Origin: a virus
DNA: 37,361 bases
Direction: 5' to 3' (one strand)
Virus record (IMG/VR): IMGVR_UViG_3300025132_000115
Location: 1 to 37,361 of that record
A model generated the notes under the pieces. It worked only from the letters and a program-made list of their open reading frames with translations. It was not told the DNA's origin and made no database searches. Below are positions 25,035 to 31,177 of this stretch, one piece after another; the first letter of the stretch is position 1, and every line of letters begins with the position of its first letter. The translations under genes were made by a program, and so were the position numbers.

Positions 25035-25226
25035 ATGGTTGAGTGGGTAGATCCAAGATTGAATCTTCAAACCGTTGTACCCTATAAGGTGCAAGAAGAT
25101 GGTTTTATCTATGGTGAGTTTCATCGGTTAAAGTACGCAATCGTTTTTGCCAAAGCTCTGCAAAAAGAGTTAGGTACTGATGTGAGTATACATGGACCAA
25201 ATGGATGGGAGGAGTACGATGGGTAA
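25035..25226 (+). CDS. small protein of unknown function, 63 aa
   Basis: Begins 3 bp after the previous stop and overlaps the next start by 8 bp. MVEWVDPRLNLQTVVPYK is followed by a helix (YAIVFAKALQKEL) and an acidic end. It looks like a compact alpha/beta protein. No motif recognised; the tight packing supports it being real. Confidence 0.6.
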   Translation: MVEWVDPRLNLQTVVPYKVQEDGFIYGEFHRLKYAIVFAKALQKELGTDVSIHGPNGWEEYDG

Positions 25227-25440
25227 AGTAAAAGAGCTTTGGATGAACGAGCTTGAAAAGTTGCAAGATGATTACTGCGAGGCTAACATTACTGAAGAAA
25301 AGTTTAGACGCAGTATGGCTAGCCTTGGAGTAGATTGTATAGATATTGATTGCTATATAATTGAAGCGCAACCATTGAGGGCGGTTAATCAAGCATTTAA
25401 ACCGTTTTTTGATATAAATGGCAAATCTAAAGTGCAATAA
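25219..25440 (+). CDS. small helical protein of unknown function, 73 aa
   Basis: The ATG at 25219 has GGGAGGAG upstream and overlaps the previous stop by 8 bp; the longer ORF from 25192 has no site. Residues 1-40 are a charged helix (KELWMNELEKLQDDYC, ITEEKFRRSMASLG). Two later cysteines are not in a metal pattern. No family recognised. Confidence 0.65.
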   Translation: MGKVKELWMNELEKLQDDYCEANITEEKFRRSMASLGVDCIDIDCYIIEAQPLRAVNQAFKPFFDINGKSKVQ

Positions 25441-25609
25441 ATGTGAGCGCAAAGCAGAGGTAGAAACAAAATCTTCTCTGCTTTGTACCTCTTGTTGGTA
25501 TAAAGATTATGTAACGCTCTCTAGAAAGGAGACGCAGAATTATGGAATTAGACCTCTTAACCGTGATTATGACAGTAATCAGCGTTCTAGCTCTTTTGTG
25601 AGGAATTAA
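25418..25609 (+). CDS. possible small zinc-binding protein, 63 aa, C-terminal half doubtful
   Basis: The first 30 residues (CNKC and CTSC pairs) make a believable zinc ribbon, similar in kind to the 59-aa protein at 19379. From about residue 33 the text becomes polar and disordered. There the DNA also contains a leader element and a complete 19-codon gene in another frame (25542-25601), so the tail may be read-through of sequence under selection for something else. The ORF ends in a TAATG overlap with the next gene. No clear ribosome site was seen. Confidence 0.4.
   Translation: MANLKCNKCERKAEVETKSSLLCTSCWYKDYVTLSRKETQNYGIRPLNRDYDSNQRSSSFVRN
25518..25532 (+). promoter_or_regulatory. YAGAAAG leader hairpin
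   Basis: TCTC (25518-25521) pairs with GAGA (25529-25532) around the loop TAGAAAG. The preceding AACGCTC text also matches leaders at 24136 and 29388. The ATG of a 19-codon ORF follows at 25542. Confidence 0.55.
25542..25601 (+). CDS. 19-aa hydrophobic membrane peptide
   Basis: Reads MELDLLTVIMTVISVLALL: a short acidic start and then an unbroken hydrophobic helix long enough to enter a membrane. It is preceded by the same AGAAAGGAG leader hairpin used by larger genes here, with normal spacing (25523-25531), which is the main evidence that it is translated. It lies within a longer, doubtful ORF in another frame. Such tiny phage peptides can act on host membrane proteins, but no function can be assigned. 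Confidence 0.5.
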   Translation: MELDLLTVIMTVISVLALL

Positions 25610-25863
25610 TGGCTATTGATTATACACAACTGTTTCCTGTTGGGGATGATGTAACTCACCGCCTTTGCCCTGAATGTGCGGGTGATGGTCGCGTTGAATA
25701 TGAACGTGCTGTTATAGATTATCAAAACGGTGGTTATCTACAAGGGTATATGGATGATTGCGAAACTTGTGGAGGTTGTGGCGAAATAGAAATAGATTAC
25801 GAAAAACATTGTATTGTAGATGAGATAGGTAATCTATATTGGAAGCCAGATGAAAAATTTTGA
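25609..25863 (+). CDS. DnaJ-like zinc-finger protein, 84 aa
   Basis: Contains CPECAGDGRV and CETCGGCGEIE, two CxxCxGxG-type repeats as in the zinc-binding domain of DnaJ chaperones, spaced by about 29 residues. There is no J-domain, and the usual four repeats are reduced to two, so one zinc is expected. Similar short proteins occur in many phages. GAGGAATT precedes the ATG. Function unknown; a zinc-dependent protein or nucleic-acid contact is likely. Confidence 0.75.
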   Translation: MAIDYTQLFPVGDDVTHRLCPECAGDGRVEYERAVIDYQNGGYLQGYMDDCETCGGCGEIEIDYEKHCIVDEIGNLYWKPDEKF

Positions 25864-25874
25864 TGACAACAAAA

Positions 25875-25971
25875 GACTTATCATTATAAGTCAGTTATGG
25901 CATATTATACTTAATGGCAAGGGGAGGTCTCTTGTCATATAACAACTGACCACTCAAGAAAGGAGTAGGTT
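25875..25971 (+). promoter_or_regulatory. promoter-like element and YAGAAAG leader hairpin
   Basis: GACTTATCA at 25875 and TATTAT at 25903-25908 fit the promoter family exactly. GACTTAT and ATAAGTC (25875-25892) are perfect inverted arms over the upstream box. Near the start, ACTC (25952-25955) pairs with GAGT (25963-25966) around AAGAAAG. Confidence 0.6.
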
Positions 25972-26544
25972 ATGAACGAGAAAGTAGTTCCCGATGATAA
26001 TATGGTTGATGGTGTTTGTGCTAGTTCTGGGTTGCCTAGTGATAGCGAGGTAGATAATGCAGTATGTACTGATATTGCCGCCCGTGATGAGTTTGACCCT
26101 ACTAAGCATGTTCAACATGAACAGATAAAAGCACAAGCTCAGCGTATGAGTGATGTGCGTTCTAGGTTTGAAAACCTTGGTGCTGATATGCAACATATCA
26201 TGACTCTGCTTTATGGTTTGCAAGACCGTGTTTCACGGTTTGAACAACTGTTTGATGAAGTAGGGGCTCCTGTAAAAGGTATGTCTGTGCGTGAGCTAGA
26301 ACAATTTGAGCCTATGTATTCAGGGCAAGAAAACATGCGAGCCGCTGGTAAAACAGTTGATGATCTATACTGCCGCATTATCGACCTTGAAAATGAAGTT
26401 GAAAGTGTTCGTGAAGAAAGTATTAGCAGTAATGATTACGACCCTGATGAGTGGGTACGGCAAAGTGACCTTGCTGATGAAGTAACTAATGCTATCCAAG
26501 AGCGTGTTACTTTTAATGCTGAAATTACAGCTGAGGCAAATTAG
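25972..26544 (+). CDS. acidic coiled-coil protein of unknown function, 190 aa
   Basis: The N-terminal 45 residues are acidic and probably disordered. Residues about 45-100 form a long helix with heptad spacing (QRMSDVRSRFENLGADM, LQDRVSRFEQLFDEV), and a second helical segment lies near 130-150 (LYCRIIDLENEVESVREES). It is therefore likely to oligomerise. No catalytic motif. It is the first gene of a three-gene operon that ends in a probable DNA-binding regulator. Confidence 0.7.
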   Translation: MNEKVVPDDNMVDGVCASSGLPSDSEVDNAVCTDIAARDEFDPTKHVQHEQIKAQAQRMSDVRSRFENLGADMQHIMTLLYGLQDRVSRFEQLFDEVGAPVKGMSVRELEQFEPMYSGQENMRAAGKTVDDLYCRIIDLENEVESVREESISSNDYDPDEWVRQSDLADEVTNAIQERVTFNAEITAEAN

Positions 26545-26546
26545 TC

Positions 26547-26819
26547 GTGGCTACTTACAGTGATGTGAGGGGGGCTGTTTCACATCTACTAAAAATTGCC
26601 GCAAGAGAATGGGAACTTGAACAAATTCTCGGTAATGTCCCCCCTAAACCTTTTGGAGATGACCGTGCTTACGGTCTTCTCGCCTACTCCCTTGCTACCG
26701 TCTGTTTCCGCAGTCCTGAAGCAAGGGTAATACTGGAAAGCATGATTGCTAACAAAGCTAGAGAAATAGCTTTAATGGAAGAAAGGACCAAAAAACATGG
26801 CAGATCCAGAGCAGTATAA
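26547..26819 (+). CDS. small helical protein of unknown function, 90 aa
   Basis: Starts at GTG two bases after the previous stop. Helical and Ala-rich (VSHLLKIAAREWELEQIL, YGLLAYSLATVCF), ending in a basic tail (ERTKKHGRSRAV). It overlaps the next gene by 23 bp. The basic tail might contact DNA. No family recognised. Confidence 0.6.
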   Translation: MATYSDVRGAVSHLLKIAAREWELEQILGNVPPKPFGDDRAYGLLAYSLATVCFRSPEARVILESMIANKAREIALMEERTKKHGRSRAV

Positions 26820-27273
26820 ATCGGTATCACTTGACCTTGATACCTACAATCTACTTAAAGCTGTGGCAGAGGCTGAGTGTCGTAGTATTGGGTTGCAGAT
26901 ACGATGGATGATTAAAAACGGTATGGTAAATCCAACCAGCCCTAATGTATCGCCATCTGCACTTATCCCCGCACACCAGCCGATTCCTTCAATAAAAGCT
27001 GTGCAGCGACGTAAAGGTAACAAGAAATTATTTACCTCGGGTGCGACATGTGAGATTTTGTTGAGGTTGTTCAGTACAAATGCAACACTGACTGCGAGTG
27101 ATTTCGTAGATACAGATATAGAAGACCCAAGTCATGCTTTATATAATCTGTATAAGCGTGGTGATGTGCAACGTCTTGGTGAGGGTAAACCTTATCGATA
27201 TCATATTGCCGTCCAAGGTGTTGCTAAAGCTCGTGAAATTTTACGCAGGAGGGAACGAGAGGATGCGGCGTAA
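26797..27273 (+). CDS. probable DNA-binding regulator: ribbon-helix-helix plus winged-helix-like domain, 158 aa
   Basis: Residues about 7-42 (YKSVSLDLDTYNLLKAVAEA and the following helix) fit a ribbon-helix-helix fold: a short beta strand, then two helices. After a Pro-rich linker comes a basic segment (VQRRKGNKK), and residues about 80-150 (EILLRLFSTNATLTASDF, HALYNLYKRGDVQRLG) look like a winged helix-turn-helix. The two-domain layout is unusual. It is the last gene before the terminator and the repeat-rich gap at 27385-27763, so it is a good candidate to bind the repeats shared with the gap at 8920. Confidence 0.6.
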   Translation: MADPEQYKSVSLDLDTYNLLKAVAEAECRSIGLQIRWMIKNGMVNPTSPNVSPSALIPAHQPIPSIKAVQRRKGNKKLFTSGATCEILLRLFSTNATLTASDFVDTDIEDPSHALYNLYKRGDVQRLGEGKPYRYHIAVQGVAKAREILRRREREDAA

Positions 27274-27352
27274 AAATAGGGCTTTGGGATAAAGTAACAC
27301 TTATGCTAGAGTTTTAAACGTCAGTTAATGACATATTCCTCCCTTAGACTAA

Positions 27353-27384
27353 ACCCCCAATCAATACTGGTTGGGGGTCTTTTT
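27353..27384 (+). terminator. strong intrinsic terminator
   Basis: ACCCCCAA (27353-27360) and TTGGGGGT (27371-27378) form a perfect 8-bp stem with a 10-nt loop, followed by CTTTTT. It ends the operon of the putative regulator. Confidence 0.93.
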
Positions 27385-27506
27385 ACCACTAAACACTATT
27401 CATGACCTAAAAAAGAGGCCGCTCAGACGCCGCTCGATGCCCTCAAAGCACATGGGTAGGGGGTAAGTAGGGGGTAAATTTTGACCAATAAACATGGTTT
27501 CTGAGC

Positions 27507-27525
27507 CACTTTGCTATATAGGACC
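27507..27525 (+). repeat. repeat element A, copy 2
   Basis: CACTTTGCTATATAGGACC; 15 bp inside it are identical to 8935-8949. It also forms an inverted pair with 27716-27734. Confidence 0.75.
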
Positions 27526-27653
27526 AAAAGACGGATGCAGTAAAATCTGTTTTTTAAGGTTGGATAATATACAATATCTGACTATACACATATCTTCAAT
27601 GAGTTAGCACATGAATTACGAAGATTGATCCAATATCTTGTTCAATAGACAGT

Positions 27654-27672
27654 AACTTTCTCTGTCCGCGCG
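27654..27672 (+). repeat. repeat element B, copy 2
   Basis: AACTTTCTCTGTCCGCGCG differs from 9015-9033 at one position. A GC-rich core in AT-rich surroundings. Confidence 0.75.
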
Positions 27673-27715
27673 GTTTTGATTAGAAGGAAAATTTAATTTT
27701 ATGTTTTTCGTTTTT

Positions 27716-27734
27716 GGTCCTATTATACAAAGTG
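27716..27734 (-). repeat. inverted copy of element A
   Basis: Its complement matches 27507-27525 at 15 of 19 positions, with the outer parts perfect. The pair encloses about 190 bp including element B. Confidence 0.65.
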
Positions 27735-27763
27735 TCCCATGTTAGAAGAGGAGAACATGCAAA

Positions 27764-28300
27764 ATGGCTCTAGCCAAAGCTACTCACAAACCCACGATTG
27801 AAGTCGTCGCAAATCCTAGAAAAGAAAAACAGATCACGCCCAAGCAAGAAGAATTTGCACGATTATATGTTTGCGAGGATATTTCACAAACAGAGGCCGC
27901 TGTCCGTGCTGGGTTTAGTGTGAAGTCAGCCCATGCTATTGCCTCACAATTACTCAACGGTGTGCGATACCCCCATGTGGTTGCAAGAATCCGTGAGTTA
28001 AAACAAGAGTTGTCTAAAAAATACGAGGTCAGTTTTGAAGGTCACGTCAAAAAACTTGCTGAGATCCGCGATGCCGCGATGACTGGAGGAAATTTTGCCG
28101 CCGCCGTCGCTGCCGAAAAATCACGAGGCCAAGCCGCAGGGATCTATATTGATCGTAAAGAAATCCTGCATGGTAAAATTGACCAAATGAGTCGCGATGA
28201 AGTAATGCGTGAAATCAAACGAATTCAAGAAGAGTTCCCAGCTCTCGCGGTAGTTGCTGAGGGAAATATGATGATAGAGCATGATGAGGGTGATAAGTAA
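27764..28300 (+). CDS. terS: terminase small subunit, 178 aa
   Basis: Contains the terminase small subunit pattern KQITPKQEEFARLYVCE followed by a helix-turn-helix (ISQTEAAVRAGFSVKSAHAI, about 40-62), which recognises the packaging site, and a helical oligomerisation part with YEVSFEGHVKKLAEIRDAAM. Length is normal for the Terminase_2 family. The gene is separated from the large subunit by about 3.7 kb of small genes, which is uncommon. The repeat-rich gap immediately upstream could include the packaging recognition site. The ribosome site GAGGAG lies 10 bases before the ATG in a small hairpin loop. Confidence 0.88.
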   Translation: MALAKATHKPTIEVVANPRKEKQITPKQEEFARLYVCEDISQTEAAVRAGFSVKSAHAIASQLLNGVRYPHVVARIRELKQELSKKYEVSFEGHVKKLAEIRDAAMTGGNFAAAVAAEKSRGQAAGIYIDRKEILHGKIDQMSRDEVMREIKRIQEEFPALAVVAEGNMMIEHDEGDK

Positions 28301-28301
28301 A

Positions 28302-28393
28302 GAGTTATCATAAAAACTCAAATATGCCATAATAAGTATGGTAGTAAATGAGCTACCTCTATATGTCAAACCACTCTAGAAAGGAGCGATGAC
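28302..28393 (+). promoter_or_regulatory. promoter-like element and YAGAAAG leader
   Basis: GAGTTATCA at 28302 and TAATAA at 28330-28335 fit the 28-nt register. CTC (28374-28376) pairs with GAG (28384-28386) around TAGAAAG, only 3 bp. An outer stem ATGTCA/TGACAT (28363-28368, 28390-28395) would cover the start codon. Confidence 0.5.
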
Positions 28394-28666
28394 ATGAACT
28401 ACTTTAAACAAACTAGCGACGCCGTATTAGACGGTTGGGTTGACTACCACGCAATACAGCCGACACACCTTGAGGTAGGTGATGACAAAGTATTGTGTTG
28501 CCTTGATGATTTGAGGGCAATAAGCATAGTTGGTTTTGAGCATGAGACGCACGTCACTATTACTAACACTAATGCGTTAGACGGTTGTGTCACTTGTGAA
28601 CACTCAACAATAGTTGCTGAGGAGCCGCACTTATTTACACTCAAGCAGTGGCTCAAACAGTATTAA
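28394..28666 (+). CDS. small protein of unknown function, 90 aa
   Basis: Clean start after AGAAAGGAG. Several His and Cys residues (LCCLDD, CVTCEH) could bind a metal, though spacing does not fit a known finger. The rest is beta-rich (HVTITNTNALDG). It sits alone between two promoter-like elements in the terS-terL interval. No family recognised. Confidence 0.65.
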   Translation: MNYFKQTSDAVLDGWVDYHAIQPTHLEVGDDKVLCCLDDLRAISIVGFEHETHVTITNTNALDGCVTCEHSTIVAEEPHLFTLKQWLKQY

Positions 28667-28674
28667 ATAAACCC

Positions 28675-28760
28675 GACAGCAAACGAAAACAAAAGACTTA
28701 TCGTTTGCTGTCAGCCCTGCTACTTTATAATTATAGCAATACTCACAGAAAGGAGCCGCT
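28675..28760 (+). promoter_or_regulatory. 12-bp inverted repeat, promoter-like element and YAGAAAG leader
   Basis: GACAGCAAACGA (28675-28686) and TCGTTTGCTGTC (28701-28712) are perfect 12-bp arms. The loop and right arm cover GACTTATCG (28695), which is in register with CTTTATAAT at 28723-28731. CTC/GAG (3 bp) flank ACAGAAAG (28745-28752). Confidence 0.6.
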
Positions 28761-28976
28761 ATGATAAAACCTAAAGCTGAAACCCACGAGTTCAATGATG
28801 GTAAATCTCAAACCATATTGGACTTTTCCCGCGTCAATGAAGCATGGCTCGTGTGGCGTCAGGATCCCGGAAGTCAGGGTAATGTAAAAATCCACCCTAG
28901 TTATGATGAGGCCAAGCGCGATTACGATAACCGCGTTGATGCCATACAAATGATGGAGGCACACGATGTTGTATGA
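28761..28976 (+). CDS. small protein of unknown function, 71 aa
   Basis: Starts after AGAAAGGAG. Contains LDFSRVNEAWLVWRQDPG and a charged helix at the end (DEAKRDYDNRVDAIQMM). No cysteines. It overlaps the next gene by 11 bp, so the two are co-translated. Family not recognised. Confidence 0.6.
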   Translation: MIKPKAETHEFNDGKSQTILDFSRVNEAWLVWRQDPGSQGNVKIHPSYDEAKRDYDNRVDAIQMMEAHDVV

Positions 28977-29154
28977 GTGGACAAAAAAGCTAGGTCAGCA
29001 ACACTGGTCTATTCCTGGATCCCATGAGGGTACTCTCTGTGGGATGCCGATGCTCGGTAACAATTATGCAAAGCATATAGATGAGGAAGACAAAACACCT
29101 TGTCCGCAGTGTGCTCACCAAGCGCAGTTGTATCGGTTAGATGAGTCAGCTTGA
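28966..29154 (+). CDS. small His/Cys protein, possibly zinc-binding, 62 aa
   Basis: GGAGG lies a few bases before the ATG. Potential ligands are a His and Cys in HEGTLCG and CPQCAH near the C-terminus, plausible for one zinc. It overlaps the following gene by 14 bp. No family recognised. Confidence 0.6.
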   Translation: MLYEWTKKLGQQHWSIPGSHEGTLCGMPMLGNNYAKHIDEEDKTPCPQCAHQAQLYRLDESA

Positions 29155-29338
29155 TTACATAGTGCAGGACACCCAGACGGGCAAAAAGTTCGTCTGGGGT
29201 TTACGTCGTGTACTGAAAGAAATTAATCGAGACAGGTCGGAAGACTGGACAAACTACGATGAGACCGATTGGACAGAAGGATGGAGCCATTGGGTTGATG
29301 GTTATAAAATAGTCGGCTTTGTCAGTAAAACAAGATAA
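29141..29338 (+). CDS. small Trp-rich protein of unknown function, 65 aa
   Basis: Starts inside the end of the previous gene. Rich in Trp (WGLRR, DWTNYDETDWTEGWSHW) and mixed in charge, with a beta strand near the end (YKIVGFVS). The ribosome site is weak, so coupling to upstream translation is likely. No known family. Confidence 0.55.
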   Translation: MSQLDYIVQDTQTGKKFVWGLRRVLKEINRDRSEDWTNYDETDWTEGWSHWVDGYKIVGFVSKTR

Positions 29339-29343
29339 CAAAA

Positions 29344-29411
29344 GAGGTGTCTTCTATTGTCTGCACTGCTACTTTATAATTACAACAACGCTCGCAGAAA
29401 GGAGCTGACTA
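29344..29411 (+). promoter_or_regulatory. promoter-like element and YAGAAAG leader hairpin
   Basis: GAGGTGTC at 29344 and CTTTATAAT at 29372-29380, in register; the GCTACTTTATAATTA block also occurs at 28719. GCTC (29390-29393) pairs with GAGC (29402-29405) around GCAGAAAG. Confidence 0.6.
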
Positions 29412-29717
29412 ATGATACAGTTTGTAGATATGAATGAAGATGGTGATATGGTGGTTACTAACGAAGACCCTAGCCGCCTCATGTTGTTAACGACTTTGTG
29501 GTTTACGGACACCACTATGGTTGATGGCACACCATTTACACCTGAGCCTGAGGTACACATGGTATCGTGGACAGATGAGTTAAGGCAACGTGCCGAGTTG
29601 GCAAATCGCATCAATGCTCATAACGAGTGGGCAAGTGAGCAGGATGGTAGGCCAGTTGTCAAGTTTGCCAAGCAACAAGTCGTGCTTATCACGCCAACTA
29701 CGACGGAGCTTGTGTAG
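29412..29717 (+). CDS. small acidic protein of unknown function, 101 aa
   Basis: Clean start after the leader hairpin. Acidic and beta-rich in the first 60 residues (EDGDMVVTNEDPSRLMLL, FTPEPEVHMVSW), then a helix (DELRQRAELANRINAHNEW). Stop overlaps the GTG start of the nuclease gene by one base, so the two may work together. Family not recognised. Confidence 0.65.
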   Translation: MIQFVDMNEDGDMVVTNEDPSRLMLLTTLWFTDTTMVDGTPFTPEPEVHMVSWTDELRQRAELANRINAHNEWASEQDGRPVVKFAKQQVVLITPTTTELV

Positions 29718-30160
29718 TGGCGACTAAGCCTGAGTCCACGCTGTGGAAAAATCTCCGTGAGGGGACTAAAGACCTAGGTGTGTTTTGGACACGCCTAGAG
29801 TCTTGGTCTAGTCCTGGAGTGCCTGACTTGCACGGTATACTTGATGGTCATGCTTTTTGGCTTGAATTGAAAGTCCACAGGTTAAACTCACTAAAGAAGA
29901 TTACGCTTCGTCCCCACCAAATTGCGTGGCAGATAAGATATAGCGGATATTCTGGAAACGTCTGGAACTTGGTTAGTCATCCTTCGTGCCGAACTATAAA
30001 TATATTTCACGGTTCGAGGGCGATGGAGATTGCTGGACAAACGGAGGATAAAGGACCCATGATTCCGGACTGGAGTTCGGGAGTTCCTTACGATTGGACG
30101 GGAGCCATCAATCATATTCTATCATCATCTCGTCCCTTCATAAAGGAGAGAGACCTCTAG
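29717..30160 (+). CDS. VRR-NUC-like PD-(D/E)xK nuclease, 147 aa
   Basis: GTG start overlapping the previous stop. The core reads SPGVPDLHG (Asp37) then FWLELKVH (Glu50, Lys52), the D-ExK triad of the PD-(D/E)xK fold, followed by LRPHQIAW, a helix motif common in VRR-NUC and related phage resolvase-like nucleases. The length fits a single domain. A tail of about 60 residues is less conserved in appearance. It may resolve branched DNA before packaging or cut foreign DNA; its position between the terminase genes favours the first. Confidence 0.8.
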   Translation: MATKPESTLWKNLREGTKDLGVFWTRLESWSSPGVPDLHGILDGHAFWLELKVHRLNSLKKITLRPHQIAWQIRYSGYSGNVWNLVSHPSCRTINIFHGSRAMEIAGQTEDKGPMIPDWSSGVPYDWTGAINHILSSSRPFIKERDL

Positions 30161-30312
30161 TTTCGTCATCTTTCATCTTCTATTTAGATACCCTCGTCAT
30201 CATTCTTCGTCATTCATTGTCAGTAGAAGATAAAAGACGATTCGCGAGGTACGATCTTTTGATGATGAAAGATGATGACACCGACAATTAATGAGGTTAA
30301 TTGATAATTAAA
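30161..30312. other. low-complexity non-coding interval with nested inverted repeats
   Basis: Dense in CGTCATC- and GATGATG-type short runs. CATCTTTCATCTTCTA near 30167-30182 is largely complementary to TAGAAGAT and AAAGACGA near 30224-30240, and also to GATGATGAAAGATGATG near 30261. A 65-codon ORF crosses it but looks like a product of the repeats. No gene accepted. Confidence 0.45.
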
Positions 30313-30394
30313 GACTTGTCAATAAAACTCGGCCGTGCTACTCTTACATCATAAGCAATGCAGCTTATGGACTATGTCGTAGAAAGGACATATC
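30313..30394 (+). promoter_or_regulatory. promoter-like element and YAGAAAG leader hairpin
   Basis: GACTTGTCA at 30313, and CTCTTACAT at 30341 in register. TATGTC (30373-30378) and GACATA (30387-30392) form six Watson-Crick pairs around GTAGAAAG. Here the usual GGAG is changed to GGAC and the 5' arm has changed to match. Confidence 0.65.
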
Positions 30395-30814
30395 ATGACA
30401 ACTAAAACTGTAAAATCTTCTCCTAAGGCAAAAGCCGTCGTTAAATCTGCTGAGCTCATTGTCACTGACAAAGAGATCACCTATCCCGAAATATGGGCGT
30501 TTATCCAAGAGCATGCTGGTGGCAATGAGGCGAACGTCAAAATTGTGCCTCTTGCAAATGTGGATACCGACAGCACCACTCCTGTCCCGTTCGGCTATGG
30601 TGGCAAGGCGGGAGGCGTCAGGCAAACCATACAAGACTGGATGCTCAAAGGCGTTGATGGCGACACATCGTTAAAGGCCGCGCTCAACAAGGCCGCGCCT
30701 CTTGGTCACTCACGCAAAAAGCCGACGTGCTTGCATGCTTTGATGCACGGTGGTTATTCACCCTCTAGCAAATACTGGATGACACCATACGTCAAGCTCG
30801 TCGTCCAAGGTTAA
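30395..30814 (+). CDS. conserved protein of unknown function, paralogue 1, 139 aa
   Basis: The first 25 residues are Lys/Ala-rich and likely disordered. Then follow EITYPEIWAFIQEH, VPFGYGGKAGGVRQTIQDW and CLHALMHGGYSPSSKYW. From EITYP onward it shares about 70 of 111 residues with the protein at 31262 (counted by eye). No known catalytic motif; conserved Trp, Cys-Leu-His and GGYSPSS suggest a defined binding site. It has its own promoter, leader hairpin and terminator, so it is an independent unit. Its codon and base composition seem more GC-rich than those of the paralogue. Confidence 0.75.
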   Translation: MTTKTVKSSPKAKAVVKSAELIVTDKEITYPEIWAFIQEHAGGNEANVKIVPLANVDTDSTTPVPFGYGGKAGGVRQTIQDWMLKGVDGDTSLKAALNKAAPLGHSRKKPTCLHALMHGGYSPSSKYWMTPYVKLVVQG

Positions 30815-30823
30815 CTCACATAG

Positions 30824-30852
30824 ACGGGACGTCAGGAGGGCGTCCCGTTTTT
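30824..30852 (+). terminator. intrinsic terminator after paralogue 1
   Basis: ACGGGACG (30824-30831) pairs with CGTCCCGT (30841-30848), 9-nt loop, followed by TTTTC. Confidence 0.9.
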
Positions 30853-31099
30853 CTCCCATCCCATCCCTGAGGACGAGGGATGATGATTCCCATTCCTGAG
30901 GACGATCCCCATAGGTATGTACTCATACCTATGTATCATTCATCATCTATCATACTCAATCGTCGTCGTCAATCATCCTCGGTCTCGGTTGACGATAATA
31001 GACGATCCTGGGAGAACAGCGGATTAAACAAGACTGGTCCAGCTGGTGTTGCTGGTGTTAGGCAATAATTATAGCAACCGCATAAAAGGAGGCATGGGT
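30853..31099. other. repeat-rich non-coding interval between the paralogues
   Basis: Contains two copies of CCTGAGGACGA 29 bp apart (30866, 30895), the inverted pair ATCCC/GGGAT (30863-30881), a 9-bp stem ATAGGTATG/CATACCTAT (30911-30932) with a 4-nt loop, and many GTCGTC/GATGAT runs. A 62-codon ORF at 30880 shows biased repeat-derived text and is not accepted. Confidence 0.5.
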
Positions 31100-31171
31100 A
31101 TGTGGCTATTTGTAATAGCTATAGTATTACTAGGCTTAATAGGCTTAATGGGGCTAAATAAAAATAAATAA
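31100..31171 (+). CDS. 23-aa hydrophobic membrane peptide
   Basis: MWLFVIAIVLLGLIGLMGLN followed by KNK: one transmembrane helix with a positive end. AAAAGGAGG at 31084-31092 gives 7 bases to this ATG, an excellent site; an in-frame ATG at 31094 would be too close. Positioned between the two paralogous genes. A small membrane effector or holin-like peptide is possible; nothing more can be said from sequence. Confidence 0.6.
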   Translation: MWLFVIAIVLLGLIGLMGLNKNK

Positions 31172-31177
31172 AAATAA

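Larger units (their letters stand above)
27385..27763. promoter_or_regulatory. repeat-rich regulatory gap before terS, no gene
   Basis: No credible ORF. It holds two tandem TAGGGGGTAA units (27457-27466, 27468-27477), elements A and B shared with the gap at 8920, an inverted copy of A, and two CAATATCT copies (27572, 27631) with a CATATCTT between. At the end CATGTT and AACATG (27738-27743, 27754-27759) flank a loop holding the terS ribosome site GAGGAG. Confidence 0.6.

Noticed and set aside
27457-27477. G-quadruplex at the tandem TAGGGGGTAA units
   Set aside because: Only three adequate G-runs are close together; a fourth is lacking, so a stable four-run structure is not supported.
27495-27608. 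37-codon ORF within the repeat gap
   Set aside because: No ribosome site, and it spans the repeat element A shared with a non-coding gap.
30094-30291. 65-codon ORF crossing the end of the nuclease gene
   Set aside because: Starts inside the nuclease gene and runs through low-complexity sequence; the better ribosome-like site downstream has no ATG.
30880-31068. 62-codon ORF between the paralogues
   Set aside because: Text is Ser/Arg/Ile-biased and derives from short repeats and a hairpin; no ribosome site; overlaps clear inverted repeats.
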